Below are positions 45,661 through 59,584 of a DNA stretch of 64,000 nt, piece by piece (position 1 is the first letter of the stretch; the number at the start of each line of letters is the position of its first letter). The DNA is from Uranotaenia lowii. Taxonomy: Eukaryota > Arthropoda > Insecta > Diptera > Culicidae. Both the position numbers and the translations under genes were made by a program. The DNA lies in contig NC_073692.1 in assembly GCF_029784155.1 (NCBI RefSeq), forward strand, positions 432,121,324 to 432,185,323. Reading direction: 5' to 3'. The notes under the pieces were generated by a model that was not told the origin of the DNA, did not search any database, and saw nothing but the letters and a program-made list of their open reading frames with translations.

Positions 45661-48392
45661 TGACAAAAATGACAAAAATGACAAAAATGACAAAAATGAC
45701 AAAAATGACAAAAATGACAAAAATGACAAAAATGACAAAAAAGACAAAATTGACAAAATTGACAAAATTGACAAAATTGACAATATTGACAAAATTGACA
45801 AAATTGACAAAATTGACAAAATTGACAAAATTAACAAAATTGCCAAAATTGCCAAAATTGACAAAGTTGACAAAATTGACAAAATTGACAAAATTGACAA
45901 AATTGACAAAATTGACAAAATTGACAAAATTGACAAAATTGACAAAATTGACAAAATTAACAAAATTGAAAAAATTGACAAAATTGACAAAATTGACAAA
46001 ATTGACAAAATTGACAAAATTGACAAAATTGACAAAATTGACAAAATTGACAAAATTGACAAAATTGACAAAATTGACAAAATTGACAAAATTGACAAAA
46101 TTGACAAAATTGACAAAATTGACAAAATTGACAAAATTGACAAAATTGACAAAATTGACAAAATTGACAAAATTGACAAAATTGACAAAATTGACAAAAT
46201 TGACAAAATTGACAAAAATGACAAAAATGACAAAAATGACAAAATTGACAAAATTGACAAAATTGACAAAATTGACAAAATTGACAAAATTGACAAAATT
46301 GACAAAATTGACAAAATTGACAAAATTGACAAAATTGACAAAATTGACAAAATTGACAAAATTGACAAAATTGACAAAATTGACAAAATTGACAAAATTG
46401 ACAAAATTGACAAAATTGACAAAATTGACAAAATTGACAAAATTGACAAAATTGACAAAATTGACAAAATTGACAAAATTGACAAAATTGACAAAATTGA
46501 CAATATTGACAATATTGACAAAATTGACAAAATTGACAAAATTGACAAAATTAACAAAATTGCCAAAATTGCCAAAATTGACAAAGTTGACAAAATTGAC
46601 AAAATTGACAAAATTGACAAAATTGACAAAATTGACAAAATTAACAAAATTAACAAAATTGACAAAATTGACAAAATTGACAAAATTGACAAAATTGACA
46701 AAATTGACAAAATTGACAAAATTGACAAAATTGACAAAATTGACAAAATTGACAAAATTGACAAAATTGACAAAATTGACAAAATTGACAAAATTGACAA
46801 AATTGACAAAATTGACAAAATTGACAAAATTGACAAAATTGACAAAATTGACAAAATTGACAAAATTGACAAAATTGACAAAATTGACAAAATTGACAAA
46901 ATTGACAAAATTGACAAAATTGACAAAATTGACAAAATTGACAAAATTGACAAAATTGACAAAATTGACAAAATTGACAAAATTGACAAAATTGACAAAA
47001 TTGACAAAATTGACAAAATTGACAAAATTGACAAAATTGACAAAATTGACAAAATTGACAAAATTGACAAAATTGACAAAATTGACAAAATTGACAAAAT
47101 TGACAAAATTGACAAAATTGACAAAATTGACAAAATTGACAAAATTGACAAAATTGACAAAATTGACAAAATTGACAAAATTGACAAAATTGACAAAATT
47201 GACAAAATTGACAAAATTGGCAAAATTGACAAAATTGACAAAATTGACAAAATTGTCAAAATTGACAAAATTGACAAAATTGACAAAATTGACAAAATTG
47301 ACAAAATTGACAAAATTGACAAAATTGACAAAATTGACAAAATTGACAAAATTAACAAAATTGCCAAAATTGACAAAATTGATAAAATGGACAAAATTGA
47401 CAAAATTGACAAAATTGACAAAATTGACAAAATTGACAAAATTGACAAAATTGACAAAATTGACAAAATTGACAAAATTGACAAAATTGACAAAATTGAC
47501 AAAATTGACAAAATTGACAAAATTGACAAAATTGACAAAATTGACAAAATTGACAAAATTGACAAAATTGACAAAATTGACAAAATTGACAAATTTGACA
47601 AAATTGACAAAATTGACAAAATTGACAAAATTGACAAAATTGACAAAATTGACAAAATTGACAAAATTGACAAAATTGACAATATTGACAATATTGACAA
47701 AATTGACAAAATTGACAAAATTGACAAAATTAACAAAATTGCCAAAATTGACAAATTGACAAAATTGACAAAATTGACAAAATTGACAAAATTGACAAAA
47801 TTGACAAAATTAACAAAATTGAAAAAATTGACAAAATTGACAAAATTGACAAAATTGACAAAATTGACAAAATTGACAAAATTGACAAAATTGACAAAAT
47901 TGACAAAATTGACAAAATTGACAAAATTGACAAAATTGACAAAATTGACAAAATTGACAAAATTGACAAAATTGACAAAATTGACAAAATTGACAAAATT
48001 GACAAAATTGACAAAATTGACAAAATTGACAAAATTGACAAAATTGACAAAAATGACAAAATTGACAAAATTGACAAAATTGACAAAATTGACAAAATTG
48101 ACAAAATTGACAAAATTGACAAAATTGACAAAATTGACAAAATTGACAAAATTGACAAAATTGACAAAATTGACAAAATTGACAAAATTGACAAAATTGA
48201 CAAAATTGACAAAATTGACAAAATTGGCAAAATTGGCAAAATTGACAAAATTGACAAAATTGACGAAATTGACAAAATTGACAAAATTGACAAAATTGAT
48301 AAAATTGACAAAATTGACAAAATTGACAAAATTGACAAAATTGACAAAATTGACAAAATTGACAAAATTGACAAAATTGACAAAATTGACAA

Positions 48393-48490
48393 AATTGTCA
48401 AAATTGTCCAAATTGTCAAAATTTTCAAAGTTGTGAAATTGTCAAAATTGTCAAAATTGTCAAAATTGACAAAATTGACAATTTTGACAA
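48393..48490. repeat. Junction block 3 in the satellite
   Basis: Third copy, 2815 bp after block 2, slightly altered (GTCGAAATT lost, two extra units) and followed by six ATGACAAAA units. Confidence 0.9.
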
Positions 48491-49363
48491 AAATGACAAA
48501 AATGACAAAAATGACAAAAATGACAAAAATGACAAAAATGACAAAAAAGACAAAATTGACAAAATTGACAAAATTGACAAAATTGACAAAATTGACAAAA
48601 TTGACAAAATTGACAAAATTGACAAAATTGACAAAATTGACAAAATTGACAAAATTGACAAAATTGACAAAATTGACAAAATTGACAAAATTGACAAAAT
48701 TGACAAAATTGACAAAATTGACAAAATTAACAAAATTGCCAAAATTGACAAATTGACAAAATTGACAAAATTGACAAAATTGACAAAATTGACAAAATTG
48801 ACAAAATTAACAAAATTGAAAAAATTGACAAAATTGACAAAATTGACAAAATTGACAAAATTGACAAAATTGACAAAATTGACAAAATTGACAAAATTGA
48901 CAAAATTGACAAAATTGACAAAATTGACAAAATTGACAAAATTGACAAAATTGACAAAATTGACAAAATTGACAAAATTGACAAAATTGACAAAATTGAC
49001 AAAATTGACAAAATTGACAAAATTGACAAAATTGACAAAAATGACAAAATTGACAAAATTGACAAAATTGACAAAATTGACAAAATTGACAAAATTGACA
49101 AAATTGACAAAATTGACAAAATTGACAAAATTGACAAAATTGACAAAATTGACAAAATTGACAAAATTGACAAAATTGACAAAATTGACAAAATTGACAA
49201 AATTGGCAAAATTGGCAAAATTGACAAAATTGACAAAATTGACAAAATTGACAAAATTGACAAAATTGACAAAATTGATAAAATTGACAAAATTGACAAA
49301 ATTGACAAAATTGACAAAATTGACAAAATTGACAAAATTGACAAAATTGACAAAATTGACAAA

Positions 49364-52300
49364 AATGACAAAATTGACAAAAATGACAAAAATGACAAAA
49401 ATGACAAAAATGACAAAAATGACAAAAATGACAAAAATGACAAAAATGACAAAAATGACAAAAATGACAAAAATGACAAAAATGACAAAAATGACAAAAA
49501 TGACAAAAATGACAAAAATGACAAAAATGACAAAAATGACAAAAATGACAAAAATGACAAAAATGACAAAAATGACAAAAATGACAAAAATGACAAAAAT
49601 GACAAAAATGACAAAAATGACAAAAACGACAAAAATGACAAAAATGACAAAAATGACAAAAATGACAAAAATGACAAAAATGACAAAAATGACAAAAATG
49701 ACAAAAATGACAAAAATGACAAAAATGACAAAAATGACAAAAATGACAAAAATGACAAAAATGACAAAAATGACAAAAATGACAAAAATGACAAAAATGA
49801 CAAAAATGACAAAAATGACAAAAATGACAAAAATGACAAAAATGACAAAAATGACAAAAATGACAAAAATGACAAAAATGACAAAAATGACAAAAATGAC
49901 AAAAATGACAAAAAATGACAAAAAATGACAAAAAATGACAAAAAATGACAAAAATGACAAAAATGACAAAAATGACAAAAATGACAAAAATGACAAAAAT
50001 GACAAAAATGACAAAAATGACAAAAATGACAAAAATGACAAAAATGACAAAAATGACAAAAATGACAAAAATGACAAAAATGACAAAAATGACAAAAATG
50101 ACAAAAATGACAAAAATGACAAAAATGACAAAAATGACAAAAATGACAAAAATGACAAAAATGACAAAAATGACAAAAATGACAAAAATGACAAAAATGA
50201 CAAAAATGACAAAAATGACAAAAATGACAAAAATGACAAAAATGACAAAAATGACAAAAATGACAAAAATGACAAAAATGACAAAAATGACAAAAATGAC
50301 AAAAATGACAAAAATGACAAAAATGACAAAAATGACAAAAATGACAAAAATGACAAAAATGACAAAAATGACAAAAATGACAAAAATGACAAAAATGACA
50401 AAAATGACAAAAATGACAAAAATGACAAAAATGACAAAAATGACAAAAATGACAAAAATGACAAAAATGACAAAAATGACAAAAATGACAAAAATGACAA
50501 AAATGACAAAAATGACAAAAATGACAAAAATGACAAAAATGACAAAAATGACAAAAATGACAAAAATGACAAAAATGACAAAAATGACAAAAATGACAAA
50601 AATGACAAAAATGACAAAAATGACAAAAATGACAAAAATGACAAAAATGACAAAAATGACAAAAATGACAAAAATGACAAAAATGACAAAAATGACAAAA
50701 ATGACAAAAATGACAAAAATGACAAAAATGACAAAAATGACAAAAATGACAAAAATGACAAAAATGACAAAAATTACAAAAATGACAAAAATGACAAAAA
50801 TGACAAAAATGACAAAAATGACAAAAATGACAAAAATGACAAAAATGACAAAAATGACAAAAATGACAAAAATGACAAAAATGACAAAAATGACAAAAAT
50901 GACAAAAATGACAAAAATGACAAAAATGACAAAAATGACAAAAATGACAAAAATGACAAAAATGACAAAAATGACAAAAATGACAAAAATGACAAAAATT
51001 ACAAAAATTACAAAAATTACAAAAATTACAAAAATTACAAAAATGACAAAAATTACAAAAATTACAAAAATTACAAAAATGACAAAAATGACAAAAATGA
51101 CAAAAATGACAAAAATGACAAAAATGACAAAAATGACAAAAATGACAAAAATGACAAAAATGACAAAAATGACAAAAATGACAAAAATGACAAAAATGAC
51201 AAAAATGACAAAAATGACAAAAATGACAAAAATGACAAAAATGACAAAAATGACAAAAATGACAAAAATGACAAAAATGACAAAAATGACAAAAATGACA
51301 AAAATGACAAAAATGACAAAATGACAAAAATGACAAAAATGACAAAAATGACAAAAATGACAAAAATGACAAAAATGACAAAAATGACAAAAATGACAAA
51401 AATGACAAAAATGACAAAAATGACAAAAATGACAAAAATGACAAAAATGACAAAAATGACAAAAATGACAAAAATGACAAAAATGACAAAAATGACAAAA
51501 ATGACAAAAATGACAAAAATGACAAAAATGACAAAAATGACAAAAATGACAAAAATGACAAAAATGACAAAAATGACAAAAATGACAAAAATGACAAAAA
51601 TGACAAAAATGACAAAATGACAAAAATGACAAAAATGACAAAAATGACAAAAATGACAAAATGACAAAAATGACAAAAATGACAAAAATGACAAAAATGA
51701 CAAAAATGACAAAAATGACAAAAATGACAAAAATGACAAAAATGACAAAAATGACAAAAATGACAAAAATGACAAAAATGACAAAAATGACAAAAATGAC
51801 AAAAATGACAAAAATGACAAAAAATACAAAAATGACAAAAATGACGAAAATGACAAAAATGACAAGAATGACAAAAATGACAAAAATGACAAAAATGACA
51901 AAAATGATAAAAATGACAAAAATGACAAAAATGACAAAAATGACAAAAATGACAAAAATGACAAAAATGACAAAAATGACAAAAATGACAAAAATGACAA
52001 AAATGACAAAAATGACAAAAATGACAAAAATGACAAAAATGACAAAAATGACAAAAATGACAAAAATGACAAAAATGACAAAAATGACAAAAATGACAAA
52101 AATGACAGAAATGACAAAAATGACAAAAATGACAAAAATGACAAAAATGACAAAAATGACAAAAATGACAAAAATGACAAAAATGACAAAAATGACAAAA
52201 ATGACAAAAATGACAAAAATGACAAAAAATGACAAAAATGACAAAATGACAAAAATGACAAAAATGACAAAAATGACAAAAATGACAAAAATGACAAAAA

Positions 52301-55300
52301 TGACAAAAATGACAAAAATGACAAAAATGACAAAAATGACAAAAATGACAAAAATGACAAAAATGACAAAAATGACAAAAATGACAAAAATGACAAAAAT
52401 TACAAAAATTACAAAAATTACAAAAATTACAAAAATGACAAAAATGACAAAAATGACAAAAATGACAAAAATGACAAAAATGACAAAAATGACAAAAATG
52501 ACAAAAATGACAAAAATGACAAAAATGACAAAAATGACAAAAATGACAAAAATGACAAAAATGACAAAAATGACAAAAATGACAAAAATGACAAAAATGA
52601 CAAAAATGACAAAAATGACAAAAATGACAAAAATGACAAAATGACAAAAATGACAAAAATGACAAAAATGACAAAAATGACAAAAATGACAAAAATGACA
52701 AAAATGACAAAAATGACAAAAATGACAAAAATGACAAGAATGACAAGAATGACAAAAATGACAAAAATGGCAAAAATGACAAAAATGATAAAAATGACAA
52801 AAATGACAAAAATGACAAAAATGACAAAAATGACAAAAATGACAAAAATGACAAAAATGACAGAAATGACAAAAATGACAAAAATGACAAAAATGACAAA
52901 AATGACAAAAATGACAAAAATGACAAAAATGACAAAAATGACAAAAATGACAAAAATGACAAAAATGACAAAAATGACAAAAATGACAAAAATGACAAAA
53001 ATGACAAAAATGACAATAATGACAGAAATGACAAAAATGACAAAAATGACAAAAATGACAAAAATGACAAAAATGACAAAAATGACAAAAATGACAAAAA
53101 TGACAAAAATGACAAAAATGACAAAAATGACAAAAATGACAAAAATGACAAAAATGACAAAAAATGACAAAAATGACAAAAATGACAAAAATGACAAAAA
53201 TGACAAAAATGACAAAAATGACAAAAATGACAAAAATGACAAAAATTACAAAAATTACAAAAATTACAAAAATTACAAAAATTACAAAAATTACAAAAAT
53301 TACAAAAATTACAAAAATTACAAAAATTACAAAAATTACAAAAATTACAAAAATTACAAAAATGACAAAAATGACAAAAATGACAAAAATGACAAAAATG
53401 ACAAAAATGACAAAAATGACAAAAATGACAAAAATGACAAAAATGACAAAAATGACAAAAATGACAAAAATGACAAAAATGACAAAAATGACAAAAATGA
53501 CAAAAATGACAAAAATGACAAAAATGACAAAAATGACAAAAATGACAAAAATGACAAAAATGACAAAAATGACAAAAATGACAAAAATGACAAAAATGAC
53601 AAAAATGACAAAAATGACAAAAATGACAAAAATGACAAAAATGACAAAAATGACAAAAATGACAAAAATGACAAAAATGACAAAAATGACAAAAATGACA
53701 AAAATGACGAAAATGACAAAAATGACAAAAATGACAAAAATGACAAAAATGACAAAAATGACAAAAATGACAAAAATGACAAAAATGACAAAAATGACAA
53801 AAATGACAAAAATGACAAAAATGACAAAAATGACAAAAATGACAAAAATGACAAAAATGACAAAAATGACAAAAATGACAAAAATGACAAAAATGACAAA
53901 AATGACAAAAATGACAAAAATTACAAAAATGACAAAAATTACAAAAATTACAAAAATGACAAAAATTACAAAAATTACAAAAATTACAAAAATTACAAAA
54001 ATTACAAAAATTACAAAAATTACAAAAATTACAAAAATGACAAAAATGACAAAAATGACAAAAATGACAAAAATGACAAAAATGACAAAAATGACAAAAA
54101 TGACAAAAATGACAAAAATGACAAAAATGACAAAAATGACAAAAATGACAAAAATGACAAAAATGACAAAAATGACAAAAATGACAAAAATGACAAAAAT
54201 GACAAAAATGACAAAAATGACAAAAATGACAAAAATGACAAAAATGACAAAAATGACAAAAATGACAAAAATGACAAAAATGACAAAAATGACAAAAATG
54301 ACAAAAATGACAAAAATGACAAAAATGACAAAAATGACAAAAATGACAAAAAATGACGAAAATGACAAAAATGACAAAAATGACAAAAATGACAAAAATG
54401 ACAAAAATGACCAAAATGACAAAAATGACAAAAATGACAAAAATGACAAAAATGACAAAAATGACAAAAATGACAAAAATGACAAAAATGACAAAAATGA
54501 CAAAAATGACAAAAATGACAAAAATGACAAAAATGACAAAAATGACAAAAATGACAAAAATGACAAAAATGACAAAAATGACAAAAATGACAAAAATGAC
54601 AAAAATGACAAAAATTACAAAAATGACAAAAATGACAAAAATTACAAAAATGACAAAAATTACAAAAATTACAAAAATTACAAAAATTACAAAAATTACA
54701 AAAATTACAAAAATTACAAAAATTACAAAAATTACAAAAATTACAAAAATGACAAAAATGACAAAAATGACAAAAATGACAAAAATGACAAAAATGACAA
54801 AAATGACAAAAATGACAAAAATGACAAAAATGACAAAAATGACAAAAATGACAAAAATGACAAAAATGACAAAAATGACAAAAATGACAAAAATGACAAA
54901 AATGACAAAAATGACAAAAATGACAAAAATGACAAAAATGACAAAAATGACAAAAATGACAAAAATGACAAAAATGACAAAAATGACAAAAATGACAAAA
55001 ATGACAAAAATGACAAAAATGACAAAAATGACAAAAATGACAAAAATGACAAAAATGACAAAAATGACAAAAATGACAAAAATGACAAAAATGACAAAAA
55101 TGACAAAAATGACAAAAATGACAAAAAATGACGAAAATGACAAAAATGACAAAAATGACAAAAATGACAAAAATGACCAAAATGACAAAAATGACAAAAA
55201 TGACAAAAATGACAAAAATGACAAAAATGACAAAAATGACAAAAATGACAAAAATGACAAAAATGACAAAAATGACAAAAATGACAAAAATTACAAAAAT

Positions 55301-56945
55301 TACAAAAATTACAAAAATTACAAAAATTACAAAAATTACAAAAATTACAAAAATTACAAAAATTACAAAAATGACAAAAATGACAAAAATGACAAAAATG
55401 ACAAAAATAACAAAAATGACAAAAATGACGAAAATGACAAAAATGACAAAAATGACAAAAATGACAAAAATGACAAAAATGACAAAAATGACAAAAATGA
55501 CAAAAATGACAAAAATGACAAAAATGACAAAAATGACAAAAATGACAAAAATGACAAAAATGACAAAAATGACAAAAATGACAAAAATGACAAAAATGAC
55601 AAAAATGACAAAAATGACAAAAATGACAAAAATGACAAAAATGACAAAAATGACAAAAATGACAAAAATGACAAAAATGACAAAAATGACAAAAATGACA
55701 AAAATGACAAAAATGACAAAAATGACAAAAATGACAAAAATGACAAAAATGACAAAAATGACAAAAATGACAAAAATGACAAAAATGACAAAAATGACAA
55801 AAATGACAAAAATGACAAAAATGACAAAAATGACAAAAATGACAAAAATGACAAAAATGACAAAAATGACAAAAATGACAAAAATGACAAAAATGACAAA
55901 AATGACAAAAATGACAAAAATGACAAAAATGACAAAAATGACAAAAATGACAAAAATGACAAAAATGACAAAAATGACAAAAATGACAAAAATGACAAAA
56001 ATGACAAAAATGACAAAAATGACAAAAATGACAAAAATGACAAAAATGACAAAAATGACAAAAATGACAAAAATGACAAAAATGACAAAAATGACAAAAA
56101 TGACAAAAATGACAAAAATGACAAAAATGACAAAAATGACAAAAATGACAAAAATGACAAAAATGACAAAAATGACAAAAATGACAAAAATGACAAAAAT
56201 GACAAAAATGACAAAAATGACAAAAATGACAAAAATGACAAAAATGACAAAAATGACAAAAATGACAAAAATGACAAAAATGACAAAAATGACAAAAATG
56301 ACAAAAATGACAAAAATTACAAAAATGACAAGAATGACAAAAATGACAAAAATGGCAAAAATGATAAAAATGACAAAAATGACAAAAATGACAAAAATGA
56401 CAAAAATGACAGAAATGACAAAAATGACAAAAATGACAAAAATGACAAAAATGACAAAAATGACAAAAATGACAAAAATGACAAAAATGACAAAAATGAC
56501 AAAAATGACAAAAATGACAAAAATGACAAAAATGACAAAAATGACAAAAATGACAGAAATGACAAAAATGACAAAAATGACAAAAATGACAAAAATGACA
56601 AAAATGACAAAAATGACAAAAATGACAAAAATGACAAAAATGACAAAAAATGACAAAAATGACAAAAATGACCAAAATGACAAAAATGACCAAAATGACA
56701 AAAATGACCAAAATGACAAAAATGACAAAAATGACAAAAATGACAAAAATGACAAAAATGACAAAAATGACAAAAATGACAAAAATGACAAAAATGACAA
56801 AAATGACAAAAATGACAAAAATGACAAAAATGACAAAAATGACAAAAATGACAAAAATGACAAAAATGACAAAAATGACAAAAATGACAAAAATGACAAA
56901 AATGACAAAAATGACAAAAATTACAAAAATGACAAAAATGACAAA
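49364..56945. repeat. 9-bp satellite, ATGACAAAA half
   Basis: About 7.6 kb of ATGACAAAA. Runs of ATTACAAAA occur near 50998-51074, 52398-52432, 53243-53357, 53918-54037, 54613-54748 and 55289-55367; the last four recur about every 680 bp. A few 8- and 10-bp units shift the frame. The right edge is abrupt at 56945. All long frames here (MTK, NDK, IFV, LSF, HFC repeats) are artefacts. Confidence 0.98.
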
Positions 56946-59224
56946 TCAGTTTTTGGTCAGTAAAAAAAAATCAAAAAATTTAATCAATCAATAAAATGTG
57001 AAAAATTTACACACCAAGCCATCGATTAGCATTGTACGATGTTTCAATTTGACAACAAGTCATACCGTCGATGGCAAATCCCCAACTGCTGCACCCACTT
57101 GTATCGTAAATCACACCGGTAATAAAACGCCAACGAGCCGTTAAATACTGCTGCTACTGCCTGTGACTGTGACTGTCCAACAAACTAAATAACAAACGTC
57201 ATCAACTTCCAGTCTTGGGCGGAGGTAAGGCACTGTAGATACCTAATTGTGCCCACGCGCGCGCCCTGGACATTGTTGTTTTCGTTTAATTCAGTGCCAG
57301 CGCTTTATTTTTCATGCAAGCCATTTCCATGTTAAATCTAAAGCTTCTCGGAACGCGTGTCACATGCGGCGGCAGTTTGTGTGAACGAACAACAAACAGC
57401 TCGTTCGCGAATTCCTGTTTAAGCTACCTACCTACAATGCATACAGTAGTCAAGCTATTATCTCTTTCCGTAACATTTACGACGACTCATCCACACCATC
57501 TCTCAACTCAGCCACCCGCGCACGTTACCATTTTGGCCATTGTCGCGCAATTCCAATTGAAAAATAACTCCATCCAGGCGACGAAGCACGTGCTTAGCTT
57601 TGTGCCAGGCAGCGAAACGACGAAAACGGCAGCGCGATTCATCGACGGCGATAGCAGAATAAAAATAAAATAAACAACAGCAATTCTCGTGCAAAACCGC
57701 GCGCCATTCGTTTAAGCGGAATAATAGCAATGGAAGGAGCAAAAAAAAAAAAACAACAACACTTGCATTCACGACCAAACGCGGATAATTGAGCGAAAGA
57801 AGAGCCAACGATAATGGTGCGAGGAATAGAAGCGAACAACGAAACGACGACGATGATGACGACGAAACACCAAATCAGCAACATTGCAGTAACAATCGAT
57901 TCAATCCGGCGAACTATCTCACGATCCGCGCATGCTAAAAACCCTGCGGCAGAAGCAGAAATGGAAGACGAAGCAAAAAAAAACCAACCGACAACAAATT
58001 GGATCAACAAAACGGCAGGAAGAAAGTGCCATGAAGAAGGGGGTTTGTTGGAAATACCCCAACAGCATCCCAGCCAACGATCCATTGAGAGAAGGAGATA
58101 AGCATAAGAGTAATCGAGAAAAAACGTCAGTTGCATCTCCCCAAATGCACACATACGCAGAATTCCGAGATCCAAACACACCATCATCGGCCAACAACAG
58201 CCGCCGCTGGGGCCAACATCTCGAGGAACAAACAACACCACAGCAAACTCTCTCACAGTCTTCTTGGGTTGCACTTAAAAATCGTATAATAATAAATAAT
58301 AAAACAAGCATTAGCGAAAAATCTCTTAGCTTGCACCTGCCTTTTATTCCCACGAGTCGGACAGGAAATATATATGATTGAAATGACTGCTAATGTGAAG
58401 CGTTGCACGGAGTGTTGAGGGCTTGTTCAGAGAGAGAGGAAAATAAAGGAAAGAAAAAAAAGGTCGGGCAAAACGGTGGAAGAGTGGATGACAAGTGGAA
58501 GACCGAGAGAAAGAGGTTGTTTCGAAAACAAGCTAACAGCCAGCGAGTGCTGGAAGAAACCTAAACGGCCCGGCCGAGACCCGCAAAATACCAACCAGCT
58601 AGAGGTCTGTGTTGGCTGCTTGAAACCCGAAACTCGGCGGTGGTTGTTGGTGGGCCAAAGACGACGGCGACGACGATATGATGATGGCCCGAGCCCGAGT
58701 GATTCACACCGATCCGCATCTCCCGGTGTGGCACAGTGGGATCATGATGTAGATATGAATGTTGTTAAATATTTCAACTACGATTCTGTAAGCGAAGATG
58801 TTATGAAAATCGATGACAAGAATCTGGAAGTGTAATCACCGTCCTACTACTGCCCCGAAGTCTAGGAGTTGAATTGAGTGTCAAAAGGATTGCAGTGGTC
58901 TGGAGAAATGTCGGAAGTTCCTCGATTTTGTATTGGATCCTCCTGGACGATTGTAAAGGAGCAGAGCTTGTGTAGAAAGTGTCGGCGGAAGCACTGAGGA
59001 ACGTGTCAGGTGAAAGAGCCATGTGGAAAACTGCGGAAAGCTGCAACATGCATTCAAAGGCAACGCGGAGAGTCTTGCTCCGTTACGTTTTGGTGATTAT
59101 CTACGGTCAGGGAAAGCAGGTCAACATCTATGCACAGTTTGTTGGAGCCTGGTGCGGGAAATCGGAATATTACAGGCCATCACAGTTTTCACATCCGCCC
59201 ATGTATCGAGGAGGATGAGTAGGA
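56946..59224. other. Unassigned DNA right of the satellite
   Basis: Less AT-rich, with CAA/CGA-type words and open frames up to 211 codons on the minus strand (57639-58274), but no recognisable domain; these frames overlap one another on both strands. An E-box/Su(H) pair is listed separately. The part from about 58860 may belong to the non-LTR relic that follows. Confidence 0.45.
58334..58354 (-). promoter_or_regulatory. Proneural E-box beside a Su(H) site
   Basis: On the minus strand CGTGGGAA (58354-58347) is followed after 6 nt by GCAGGTG (58340-58334). Both are exact matches to the Su(H) and Achaete/Scute consensus sites, and the close pairing is typical of Notch/proneural enhancers. No target gene is visible nearby. 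Confidence 0.4.
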
Positions 59225-59560
59225 GCTGAACGCAGCCTTGAAGGAGTATATCTCGATCGAGTCACGTCTTTTCGCTGACATTTTGGATACTGCAGCATTC
59301 TCGGCCGACTGGATGCAGGGTATCCTCGTAAAGGTCCCAAAGAAAGGAGACCTGACAGAGTGCGGTAACTGGCGAGGCATAACGTTGATCTGTACAACCC
59401 TCAAAGTACTCTGCAAAGGATTCAGGAGAAACTCGACGCTACACTCCGACGGCAACATGCTGAATTTCGATCCGGACGGTCATGTGTGGACCACATCACA
59501 ACGCTTTGAAGGTCTTTAATCACGGCCCTACGCACCGGAGAAACAGCGCGGGAACATTAA
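59225..59560 (+). pseudogene. Non-LTR reverse transcriptase fragment
   Basis: The plus strand reads ILVKVPKKGDLTECGNWRGI, then TLKVLCK, followed in another frame by a piece matching the RT finger region of LINE elements. The match breaks within about 100 residues, with frameshifts. It is a different family from the RTE-like copies at 22 and 36 kb. Confidence 0.7.
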
Positions 59561-59584
59561 GTAAGTACGTAAGAGTCACTGGGG

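Larger units (their letters stand above)
42014..49363. repeat. 9-bp satellite, TTGACAAAA half
   Basis: About 7.35 kb of TTGACAAAA repeated head to tail, with rare single-base variants (GATAAAA, GAGAAAA, TAACAAAA, GCCAAAA, GACAATA). Five of six frames are open because 9 bp is three codons, giving repetitive LTK, IDK, LSI, FVN and FCQ translations that are not genes. Variants recur in fixed order, showing larger duplicated blocks. Confidence 0.98.

Noticed and set aside
41970..56945. CRISPR-like array
   Set aside because: Direct repeats of 9 bp with no spacers, in an insect genome; this is a simple satellite.
41963..56994. Many very long open frames (up to about 2,190 codons) with LSI, VNF, TKL, IDK, HFC, IFV repeats
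   Set aside because: They are translations of a pure 9-bp satellite in every stop-free frame, on both strands at once. There is no start context, domain or codon bias.
57639..58274. 211-codon minus-strand frame with hydrophobic stretches
   Set aside because: No recognisable domain. It overlaps other frames on both strands and the hydrophobic runs come from A/C-rich DNA read in reverse. Not enough to call a gene.
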